From assembly GCA_963920665.1 (NCBI GenBank), contig OY987266.1:19394248-19458247 (forward strand): a DNA stretch of 64,000 bases, read 5' to 3'. This document shows positions 22,720 through 34,167 of this stretch, piece after piece (position 1 is the stretch's first letter; each line of letters opens with the position of its first letter). The notes below the pieces were generated by a model, which searched no databases, was not told the DNA's origin, and saw only the letters and a program-made list of their open reading frames with translations. The position numbers and the translations under genes were made by a program. The stretch comes from Straminergon stramineum (lineage: Eukaryota; Streptophyta; Bryopsida; Hypnales; Calliergonaceae).

Positions 22720-23568
22720 GGTGTGTTCCCTGAATGGACCGATTAACTGATCTTCAGTTATTAGAGTTGTTTCAAAGTCATGGTGTGTTTTCATTGTTTG
22801 ACTCGGCCAATTGTGGACGAATGCACCCAGTAGGACTTGATAAAAAGCAACCGATGGCAAGAAAAAATTAAGGATTCAAGATTAGCATGTTGTAGCAACT
22901 GTGGACGGAGGTACACAAAACCTTTAATTCCTTATTTGGTCTTCAAGTCTCAGAAATAGTACAAATGTCCCAATTTCAATAATGAGCCATCTAGATTGTA
23001 TGAGCCAACATTATGAGTCATTGCAAAAAGAATACAAAAAATGCACCCCAATGAAGTGTGAGACAGAGTAAGATTTGGGATTCATTCATGTGAACAAAGT
23101 TGGTAGTTGAATGTACTAATTCGTTCTAGGTAGTATCCTTTTAAAATTTTGTTACTAAGATGTCTCTTGAACAATAAGCTTATTTAGGGATCCACTCATG
23201 AACAACAAGAAATTTAACAAGAAAACAAGTATATAACATTCCGATGTCTAATCAAATCCATTTTGTGCAAACACATTGAGAAAAGTAGGTTGTTGTTGGA
23301 TACTCTACTTGCCAACTAGAAAGTAGTGTTGTAAGGCTTTTTGCACAACTTTGTCTTTTTCTTTACAAAATAATCTACTCATTGAGGGTTAGGCGTCCTT
23401 TTTAACACCAATATAGATGCACTTAGTATACTTGATTACTATTGAAATACTGTACTATTGCTCCAATCACGGTACAACTTGATATGCTCATGTGTGAGCT
23501 ACTTGTCAAGTAGTGTCATGTAGGCTAGACATAAGAAATCAAATAAGAATTCAAAAACTATTGTTTAA
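22720..23568. other. A+T-rich spacer
   Basis: No coding or repeat structure that I can support. Confidence 0.4.
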
Positions 23569-24457
23569 CTACAAAAGGACTAGTTAGGAATGTTTTTCAA
23601 GAGAAATTTTCAAAAATTGTCATTTTTAGTCCATTGCCCTAATTTGAAAAAAAAATTTAATCTTCGACCTTTTAAGAGTTTACGAAAATATTATGACAAT
23701 TTGTGGGAAAAAAATTGAGCTCACTTGACTTGATAGAAAGATTATAACATTTGATGTGAGAAAAAACAAATTTGCATTCCTACAAAATGGAGTTAATAGA
23801 CTTTGAGCCCTCTTGGAATAAAAATTTTGCTCTTGAGGAATTTGCATCTCTCCACTATTGAGTTATAGATCTTGTTAAGTACACTTTTGAAAATTTCTTA
23901 AAGCAATTATGGAGTCTAGGATTCTAAATCACCGTCCAATGTAAGGAAGTTTTGATGATTTCTTGTTTGATGAAGAAATTATTTATCTAAAATCCAAACA
24001 TAAAAACTTAGAGACAAACATTTTGAATATGTAGGAAAAGTACAAAAACTTTGAGGTCAAAGATTTCAAGATAATAGCATTTGAAGTTAGAAGAATATGT
24101 TTTTTTTTCAAACTTGCCAAGCACAGTTAATAGAGTTTGATTCCTCTTAGAATGAGGTTTTTGTGTTAAATATACTTCCTTTTTCTTTACGTTTACATAC
24201 TATATCATGTAAATTTTCTACATGCCAAATTTCAAAAGTAGATAAGGTATTTACCAAAAGATTCCCAAATTGTCTGGATTCTTTCAAGCAGCATAACTTT
24301 TGATTCATGCATTTGATCAAATTTTTTTTAATTCCCATGAAGGGAAAAAATATTCCTCTTGTGTCAAAATTTTGAAAACATATGTATAAAATTGACTTCA
24401 TATGACCCTACTTGAATTTTCAATTGTATGTTAAATGAATACTTAATCTTTTAGGGG
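23569..24457. mobile_element. TTAA-family MITE, 889 bp
   Basis: The left end is degenerate (CTACAAAAGGACTAG after TTAA at 23565-23568). The right end is ...TTAGGGG before TTAA at 24458-24461. The left subterminal sequence ('caaaaattgtcatttttagt') parallels that of the copy at 49661. The length equals that of the copy at 62403. Confidence 0.55.
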
Positions 24458-24461
24458 TTAA

Positions 24462-26132
24462 CTATGTATTCTCATTGCCATCCATCTTCTTGCACACCTC
24501 TTGCATACACCTACAAAATTCACTTCTTTTCTTTGTTGTCATTCACACAACAACTTGTGAACAATTCATAATATTAGACTATTGTGATTTTAGTTGGGTC
24601 TTGTTGGCAATAGAACAAGCATTCCAATTTGTTTTAGTATATTGTTGTTGAATATGAATATGAATGAATTTATGAATTTTCATAGCACTCTCCATCGGGG
24701 CACTTCTAATGTTTGGATCTTTTCTTACTTGGATTTTGTTTTTGGTTAGGAGTGGCAATTTTGTGTAGGTCCTTTTGGGGATTCTTTATGTACTTGTATT
24801 TCATCTTTCAAGGTGCAACTTCTATAGAGTGAGATGAAATTCATAGCCATCTTGTTGTGCTAATGTTAATTTATAGGTGAGTATATGTGTTTTAATAGTG
24901 AATCTTAAATCATGTAGAATTTGTATAGTAGTGTAAAAACTTGGCTTAGTATGTGAATGGTGTAAGTTCAAATTGGAGTGATTGCTAAGATGGAAGATTT
25001 AAACTCTTTAGAAGACTAGGTTGTTTATGAATGTACACATCAAAAACTTTGGATAAGTATGGCTATCAATTAATGGTAAGAAAAATGTCTTTTTTAATTT
25101 CATTCATTTTAGGGGTTATTGGAAGTGATCTTCATCTACATGTGGTAGCAAATGTACATTTAGAGACTTAGACGAAGCATGAACATTGTAAATGAAAGAA
25201 ATGTTTTTTCATTTAAAAATGTTGACAATCATTCTAAAGAATGTGCAAACAATTTGTTACAAATTTAGTAATTTCATCTTTGATTTGCAATGCTATAATT
25301 ATAGTTGAGTCTTATTGGCATACAAAGAGATATGCATTCGAGCATGTCCTAGTGTGACATTCCTGGACACAATATGAATCAATTCTTAATTTTCAAGGAG
25401 TTGATTATAGGTGTACCCAATGCTTTAATTTGTATTTTCTCAATAATTGAATGTTGCAAGGTTGCAAGGACAAACATTTTATCCATGCAATTTGGACGTT
25501 GAATTTGTATTTTCTCAATAATCGAATGCTTCAATGTTGCAAGGAAGGAATTGATGTTTTATATGGTCAAAGATTGAAGGTCTTATCAATTAGGAGGTAA
25601 GACATGTCCCCTTAATTCTATAAAATATTACCCTTGTATTTCTTAAAAAAAAAGGCATTGCATAGAGAATTATAATGTCAATGAATTATGATCTATAGTA
25701 AGATTCTTCTTAGTTATAGTGTGGAATGCAATTTCCATCATCAATTGTTTTATATTTCAAAAATATGAATCATTCTTTGGTGGTGTTCTTGAAACATTCA
25801 TATAGATAATGGAATTGCTTTTGCGATACTCATAATTCATACTTTAAGATTAAAGTTTTATGACTTACGAAATTTAAGTAAGATTGTAGTATTTTGTAAC
25901 TCTTATATATTTGTATGATACTAGATTTGTATAGGTATTGCCATATTGGTGAGTAGTTTTGGCATGACTCTTTATATGAGATGGTTTTAAATATATTGGT
26001 TAACTGAATTCCTCTTGAGCCTTTTCTATTTTACTTGTTTGAACTTTGAATGTTGTTTTCTAATTCCTGTTCATTGAATATGTTTTGAAGCTATTGTAGA
26101 TCTTTAACATATTATTCAATATGTTGAATGAA
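24462..26132. other. Upstream flank of the PNL gene
   Basis: A+T-rich with no exon-like sequence. A local duplication of about 70 bp ('aatttgtattttctcaataat.gaatg' and following) occurs near 25427-25470 and 25501-25545. The promoter of the PNL gene must lie in the last few hundred bases, but no convincing TATA box can be singled out in such A+T-rich DNA. Confidence 0.4.
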
Positions 26133-29100
26133 ATGGCCCAATTTTTTATGTGGTTGGCAAGCTTCTTTACAACAGCAATGGCAACCTTTTGGAAATACAT
26201 GGGTTTTGCAAGGTCCATCCGGTGAGAATATATGTTATAAAGGAAGTATTACTAATTGAAAAGTGTGTGTTATATAAAGTATTGTTCAAATTACAAAGTT
26301 CTTTGTATAGTTTTATATTTGATTCGCTTTAAACTCTGTAAAGAGTCTTGTATTATGTATTTTTATATATGATGAAATTGATAAATTTGTTTTTTCATTT
26401 TAGTAGAGAGACCATTCTATTGTTAGATGCTTTTATATCTTGTGAAGAAATCTCATTGACAATAGATATTAAATACTCTACAGGAAAGATGAGGATTTCT
26501 TACAAGTGCAAAGTGAGAATCATAAAAGACTATGCAATGTTATACCAAGGCTTGAGAAATGCTTGAAGGATATGGGAGCATCTTCAAAGATGAAAGTCTT
26601 GAATAAAAATCAATGTGTACATCTTTTTGGCAAACTCATCTTGGCTATGAAGGGGATTGAAAAATGGTTGTCAAGTGCTACGAAGGATCTCAAATTTCAA
26701 TCTATTTTTGAAGAATTGTGTTGTCTCCAAAGGAAAATAGAGATTGTGGGAAAATTGTGCATTGAACAAGATCAATGGAGTCATTCAGTTGCATTTCAAC
26801 TTCAAAACAAAGAATTTTTTCGTGAGTTGCTTTTAGATCTAAAGTGTTGTTATGATACAGCATGGGATATGTATTTACTTCACCATCCGAATCAATCTAA
26901 CAATATCCTACCTATTCAATTTGATGCGGCTACCTATGAACAAGTCCTTGAAGATGAACATGTTTTGAAGTCAAAGCTTCAACTTGTACTTCAAGGAGAA
27001 GTGTCAGAGGATTACAAAATAGTGCAACATTTATTGTTGAGACTTAGAAATTTGGATCGAATTGAGGGTGGAGACTTAGATGCTTTGGAAATTCCCAATG
27101 ATTTCAAGACACCAACATTAATCAAAGAAATAGGTGCAGGAAATTATGGACATGTGTACTAATCAAATTGGTTAGGCCTTGCATGTGCTACAAAAGTGTT
27201 GGAAGGTGATTATGAATTTCTTATGAGCTCTCGAAAAGAGGTTGGTATCTTGGCAGGCTTGAGCCATCCAAATCTTGTCCAATTATTTGGTTGTGGAACT
27301 AACACAAATATTGATGACAATCCCAAAGAAGATAAAATGGGTGAAATGTATTTGGTGATGGAATTGATGGAATCAAGCTTGTCTACCATATTGAAGAAAG
27401 CAAAAAAACCTTTACCCTATCATCTTGCAATTGATATTATGCATCAAATTGCAAAAGGTGTATATTATCTTCATGACATGCAAGTTGCACATCTTGACTT
27501 GAAACCTGACAATGTCTTGTCAAATTTAATATCTATAGATGATTTGGATCCTTGTTGGATATTCAAGGTCACCGATTATGGGACTTCTCAGTTGGAGGTT
27601 TGTAGCAATCCTAAGCATCCAAAGCCATCGAAGTATACAATTGGATCACTAGGATATATGGCCCCTGAAATGATCAAAGAAAGTACAACTCCATTGTATC
27701 CATTTCAAGCTAATGTATGGTCATTTGCTATGATATGCTCAGAGATTCTATCAAGAAAGGTTCCATATTCTGATTTGGGACTAAAAGACTTTCAAGATCA
27801 AATATCATGTATACATGACACTGGGAATAAAAATTTGAGACCAAACCTACCAAACAATTGTGAAGAATTGACAAACTTAATTCATGAATGTTGGGCTCAA
27901 GACCCTCTTCAATGGCCAACATTTTCTAACATTTGTGAAAGGCTCACAAGCTTAAAGAAATCTTTTTTGAAGGGAATATATTTATACAAGATGGTTCCAC
28001 AATTTGATTCATCTCAAGCCTTAAGAAATTCAAAGTCCATTATGGACCATATCCCAAAGGTATGATATTGCCTAAGTAAACTACATAACTCATTTAATAA
28101 TATTTATTTTATGTAATTATCTTTGGTGCTTGACAATCTTTTTTTTAAGTGTAGAGTTTTGTTTTCATATGAAAATGATATAGTGAAATGACATTGTTTC
28201 TATACAGGTGGATGAAAAAATTGCTCCTCCAAATGAAATTGTAGTTGATTTGGGACATCACCTATCTAAAGCCAAAGGGCTTTTGAAAATGGGTTACCTA
28301 GGGATCGTTGGCATGGGTGGAATTGGCAAGACGACATTAGCAAAGGCAATATTTGATGATGTGATAGTGAATTCCTCATACCATGCATCATGTTTTGTTG
28401 CACACTTCAAAAATTATCAAAGTTCATATGAAATATTGTGTGAGATATTATTAAAACTTGAAAATGATGAAAAACCCAAGAATTTTGGAGATGCCCAAAA
28501 GATGATGAAAGAACTCTTCGCTAAAAAGAAAATTCTTTTAATATTGGATGATGTCAATGAAGAAGCTCTAGTGCATGATATTGTACCTCTCGACATTGTA
28601 CAATCTAGCAAAGGTACTACAATAATTTTGACGACACGCAAATGGAGTACAATAAAGTCATTAGTGGCCAGTGAGGGAAGGTTGGATGTTGAATTGTTGG
28701 ATGAAAAGGCAGCAACAACACTTTTTACTACTCACCTTTCATGGGGTATAGATTCTTTATCACCAGATTTTGTGGACTTATGCAAATATATTGTGAAAGC
28801 TTGCAATGGCTTGCCTTTGAGCTTAAAAGTGGTGGGTGCATTTCTCCGCAATAAAAAAAGGTTGCGAAGTTGGGAACGAGCATTACAAAGGATGGCAAGA
28901 GGAAGGAATTTGGATGGTGATGACGAAATTTGGAACACCTTGAAAATAAGCTTTGATGGCTTGAACAATGATATTGAAAAGAAGATATTCTTGGATGTGG
29001 CTTGCTTCTTTTGTAGAGATGTATACCCATTTGGCTTATCAAAAGAGACGATCTTGAACATATGGTCGAAAGATGGCATCTCTCCAGTTTGGGAATTGGA

Positions 29101-32100
29101 TACATTGATTGACATGTCATTGTTGAAGCTCAATAAAGATGGTGAAATTTTAGAAATGCATGATCAACTACGTGACATGGGGCGAAAGATTGCACAGAGT
29201 ACAAGAGTTTGGAAAGCATCCATGATACCAGAATGTGGATTTACAAGCAAGGTAATCTTCTAATAGTGCAAGTGTGAAACTAAATATGGTTAACATGTTT
29301 GTCATATATATTTAAATATAGTTAGTGAACATTCAAACCCATATTGTTTCATCAATCATGGCTTTTGAAATATTTTTGAAAAATTAATTATCTTTGAAGC
29401 TTCTATACAAAGATGTAATACATTTTAATTTAAACTTCTTTAAATGCAGGATGTTGACATTCTTGAAGGCATTTCTTGGCGAGGGATTGTGAATCATAAT
29501 TTGCCTTTGATCAAACAAGATCAAAGTTTTCACTTTAAAAATCTTCGTATATTGATTGTGGAGAGCACTTTCGGCAATCTCGAAGTGCAATTTGACAACA
29601 TGAATAGATTACTTCGATATGGCATGCAATGCTCTAGATTGGATGCAATTATAGTGAGGAACTCAAGTGCAAACATATTGCCACATACATTTTTAGCAAA
29701 CATTGCAAGTACTCTAAATAAAACAATATTAGATCTTTGTGCTACTTGTGCATCATTGAAGATTCTTGATCTCATAGGGCTTGGATTCCTCAAACAATTA
29801 CCAAACCAATTTGCATCAAGTAATACTTTATTGAGACTAGATCTAAGTTCTTGCTATGGATTTGATGCATTGCCAAAAGAATTTGGGAACTTGACTTCCT
29901 TGACAACTCTCAATTTGAGAATGTGTTCAAGTTTGACGTCATTGCCACAAGAATTGGGGAGCTTGACTTCTTTGAAAACTATTGATTTAGGATGGTGTTC
30001 AAGCTTGGTAGCATTGCCAAAAGAAGTGGGGAACTTGACTTGCTTGGAAACTCTCCAATTGAATGAATGTTCAAGCCTCGTGACAATGCCAGCAAAAGTA
30101 GGGAACTTGACTTCATTGACAACTCTCCATTTGCGTGGGTGTTTAAAGTTGACTACATTGCCAATGGAAGTGGGGAACTTGACTTCCTTGACAACTTTCC
30201 ATTTGGGAGGATGTTCAAGCTTGATGACATTGCCAAAGGAAGTGGGAAACTTGAGCTCGTTGAAAACTCTCAATTTGGGTGGGTGTTCAAGTTTGTCCAA
30301 ATTGCCAAAGGAAGTGGGGAAGTTGAGCTCATTGAAAACTCTCAATTTGAATGGGTGTTCAAGTTTGGCCAAATTGCCAAAGGGAGTGGGAAACTTGACT
30401 TCCTTAACAACTCTCAAAATAGGTGGATGTTCAAGCTTGACGATACTGCCAATAGAAGTGGGGAACTTGACTTCCATGACAACTCTCCATTTACTTCCAT
30501 GTTCAAGGTTGGCAACATTGCCTATGGAAGTGGGGAACTTAATTTCTTTGACAACTCTATATTTGGGTGGATGTTCAAGTTTGGCGGCATTACTGATGGA
30601 AGTAGGAAATTTAACTTCCTTGACAACCCTCCATTTGGATAAGTGTTCAAGCATCATGACATTGCCAAAAGAAGTGGGGAATTTGACTTCTTTGACAACT
30701 CTATATTTGGGTGAGTGTTCAAGTTTGTTGGTATTGCCAAATGAAGTCGGGAACTTGACATCCTTGACAACTCTATATTTGGGTGGGTGTTCAAGTTTGG
30801 GGGCATTGCCAATGGAAGTGGGGAACTTGACTTCTCTAGCAACTCTCAAGTTAGGCGGATGTTCAAGCTTGACAACATTGCCAGTGGAAGTGGGGTACTT
30901 GACTTCGTTGAAAACTCTCAATTTAAGTAGATGTTCAAGCTTTGTGACATTGCCAACAGAAGTGGGAAACTTGGTTTCCTTAAAAAATCTTCATTTGGGT
31001 GGGTGTTCAAGCTTGATGACATTGCCAAGAGAAGTGGGAAACTTGACTTCTATGACAATTCTAGATTTGGCGGGGTGTTCAAGCTTGTCAGTATTACCGA
31101 CGGATTGTGGAAACTTGATTTCCTTGACAACTCTAGATTTGAGCGGGTGTTCAAGCTTAGTGGTATTGCCAGTGGAAGTAGGAAACTTGACTTCCTTGAC
31201 AAGTCTCTATTTGGTTAAGTGTTCAAGCTTTGTCAGATTGCCAAAAGAAGTATGTAATTTGACTTCTCTAAAAACTCTCAATCTAGGTGAGTGCTCTAGC
31301 TTGATAACATTGCCAATAGAAGTAGGGAGTTTGAACTCATTGACAACTCTAGATTTGGATGGGTGTTCAAGCTTGGTGGTATTGCCAAAAGAAGTGGGAA
31401 ACTTGACTTCCTTGAAAACTCTATATTTGAGGAGGTGTTCAAGCTTGGCCACATTACCGGTGGAAGTGGGGAACCTCACTTCCTTGACAACTCTCGATTT
31501 GAGATCATGTTCAAGTTTGTTGGCATTGCCAAAGGAAGTGGGAAACTTGATTTCCTTGAAAACTCTAGATTTGACATCTTGTTCAAGCTTGGCAACATTG
31601 CCCACAGAAATGGGAAACTTGACTTCCTTGGAAACTCTATATTTGAGATCATGTTCAAGTTTGGTGGCATTGCCTAGGGATATAGGGAACTTGACTTCCT
31701 TGACAACTCTCCATTTGGGTGGTTGTTCATGCTTTGTGGCATTACCAGTGGAAATGGGAAACTTGACTTCCTTGGCATATCTAGATTTGAGCTTGTGTTC
31801 AAGTTTGATGGAATTGCCAAAGGAAGTGGGGAACTTGATTTCCTTGACATCTCTCAATTTAGGTGGGTGTTCAAGCTTTGCAGCATTACCAGTGGAAGTA
31901 GGAAACTTGACTTCCTTGGCATGTCTAGATTTGAGTGGATGTTCAAGTTTGGTGGCATTGCCAAAGGAAGTGGGGAATTTGACTTCCTTGACTATTCTCC
32001 ATGTAGATGGGTGTTCAAGCTTGAAGGCATTGTCAAAAAAAGTAGGGAACTTGGTATTCTTGACATCTCTTGATTTGGATGGATGTTCAAACTTGACCAC

Positions 32101-33373
32101 ACTACCGGTAGAACTATGGAACTTGACTTCCTTGACATCTCTAGATTTGAGTGGGTGCTTAAGTTTGGCAGTATTGCCAAAAGAATTGGGAAACTTGACT
32201 TCTTTGACAACTTTATATTTGGGTGGGTGTTCAAGTTTGGCGGCATTGCCAGTAGAAGTAGGAAATTTGACTTCCTTGACAAGTCTCTATTTGAATAATT
32301 TTTCAAGCCTTGCAACATTTCCCAAAGAAGTAGGAAACTTGGCTTCTTTGACAACTCTATATTTGAGATTATGTTCAAGCTTGGAAGCATTGCCTAAAGA
32401 GTTGGGGAACTTGAACTTGTTGGAAACTCTCAATTTACGTGGATGTTCAAATTTGACCTCATTGCCAATGGAAGTGGGAAACTTGACTTCCTTGACATCT
32501 CTTAAGTTAGGCGAATGTTTAAGCTTGGCGGCATTGCCTAAAGAGTTGGGGAACTTGAGCTTGTTGGAAACTCTCAATTTACGTGGATGTTCAAGTTTGA
32601 CCTCATTGCCAATGGAAGTGGGAAACTTGACTTCCTTGACATCTCTTAAGTTAGGCGAATGTTCAAGCTTAGCAGCATTGCCAAAGGAGTTGGGGAACTT
32701 GAGCTTGTTGGAAACTCTCAATTTGCATGGGTGTTCAAGTTTGACCTCATTGCCAATGGAAGTGGGAAACTTGAGTTCTTTGACAACTCTCAAGGTAGGT
32801 GGGTGTTCAAGCTTGACGACATTGCCAGTGGAATTAGGAAACTTGACTCTCTTGACAAGTCTCTATTTAGGTTGGTGTACAAGATTGGCAACATTACCAG
32901 TGGAAGTAGGTAACTTGACTTCTTTGACAATTTTAGATTTGGTTGGATGTTCAAGCTTGGTGGCATTGCTAAAGGAAGTGGGAAACTTGACTTCCTTGAC
33001 AACTCTATATTTGGGTGGGTGTTTAGGCTTATCTACATTGCCAATAGAAGTGTGGAATTTTACTTCCTTGACAACTCTCCATTTGGGTGGGTGTTTAAGC
33101 TTCTTAGCATTGCCAAAGGAAGTGGGGAACTTGACTTCATTAACAACTCTCAATTTTGTTGAGTGCTCAAGCTTGGCAACATTGCCAATGGAAATAAGGA
33201 ACTTGATAAATCTCTAGTTGGATGGGTGATCAAGCTTGGTAGCTTTGTTGGTGGAAGTGGTGAACTTGACTTCTTTAACAAATCTCCATTTGGATGGATG
33301 TTTAAGTTTGGCAGCATTGCTCGTCGAAGTAGAGAATTTGACTTCCTTGGCAATTCTCCATTTACTTTGGTAA
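26133..33373 (+). pseudogene. Kinase/NB-ARC/LRR (PNL-class) resistance gene with disabling lesions
   Basis: Four exons are inferred: 26133-26221, 26404-28059, 28208-29251 and 29450-33217 (similarity runs on to 33373). About 2,180 codons are present. The order is a hydrophobic start and an all-helical region (about residues 1-240) resembling the DUF1221 part of plant kinases. A kinase follows: loop GAGNYGHVY, lysine in ATKVL (27193-27195), HLDLKPDN, DYG, APE, so it is of non-RD type. Then NB-ARC: GMGGIGKTT (about 28310), LLILDDV, TTIILTTR, GLPLSL, FLDVACFF, and MHD at about 29156. Last come about 46 LRRs. Lesions: TAA at 27160-27162 directly after the glycine loop; an apparent -1 shift near 26488, avoidable if exon 2 starts at 26483; and TAG/TGA at 33215 and 33227 inside the LRRs. 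The frame is otherwise open, so inactivation is recent or some transcripts bypass it. Confidence 0.82.
29860..33370 (+). repeat. Tandem array of about 46-48 LRR units, 72 bp each
   Basis: The unit is 24 residues, consensus LTSLTTLxLxGC followed by SSLxxLPxEVGN, repeated in one uninterrupted exon. Neighbouring units differ at few positions, and some longer blocks are near copies, for example at 32401-32540, 32545-32660 and 32665-32780, where 'LGNLSLLETLNLRGCSSL' recurs about every 144 bp. This points to unequal crossing-over or conversion. The last two or three units lie beyond the stop codons at 33215 and 33227. In LRR receptors such arrays form the ligand-sensing solenoid. Confidence 0.85.
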
Positions 33374-34167
33374 CGACATTAGTACTTGAGCCTAGACCAA
33401 CGAGCTTGTGAGTCTTGAGCACAGAGCCTATAATATCAAATTCTACACATATTATACCAAAAATAAAGCAAAATTTAAATTTTATTCTATAAAAAGTAAC
33501 ATTTACTATTTATAATAAATTTTGGGACCTATGGCCAAAATTTTAAGCCTAAACCTTCGACCGTGGCGTGCTATTTGTAATCTCTTTGTTGCTTGCAATT
33601 ATTGATGCCACTGGTATAAATTCCCAAAAGTTCAATAGTTGTGAACTACTAAACTATTGGTATTCCTTACTAGAATTAAAATTCCTAGTCTAAAGTCTCT
33701 ATTAATATGTTCATCATTTCAACTCCAATGACCATGGACATGAAGTTTAGTACATAATGAATAAAGAGTAACAATTTCTATGTGGTTTAGGCCATAGCAC
33801 ACTTAAGACTTCAATGAACTAGAGCGTAAGTGAATTGCCTAGACAAGTTGTCACAGCCTTCACTAAGACATTGATGATCCTAACTCATACTAAAAAATAT
33901 ATTAGTTCATTAAAGCTCTAACTAGTTGCATGAATGAACTTGTTATCATGACTATCCATATTACAAAAGTATCTAAATATGTATACAAGTAGGAAAATAT
34001 GTATCCGAGACAATAGTCCCATTATCACTTATGTTGTGGACCTGACAAGTCCAAGTTGGCTTATTTGAATTGACTTTAGTTAACACATATTGTGTTGAAT
34101 CATTCCCAATGTTGCGTCCTTTGCCAATGCTTGCCACCTAGGTAGCCAACGTGGCAATGATTGTAAA
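33374..34167. other. 3' flank of the PNL gene
   Basis: A+T-rich sequence without coding signs. Confidence 0.4.

Noticed and set aside
30067..33411. Second + strand frame through the LRR array (repeats of FKLGGIAKGSGKLDFLDNS type)
   Set aside because: Again a shadow of the repeated unit in another frame, broken into pieces, while the LRR frame is continuous.
29854..33422. Long - strand open frames opposite the LRR array (up to 355 codons, rich in EVKFPTS and KLEHPP)
   Set aside because: They are the complement of a codon-constrained 72-bp repeat. The repeat unit lacks stops in that frame, so length carries no information, and no initiation or splice context supports them.
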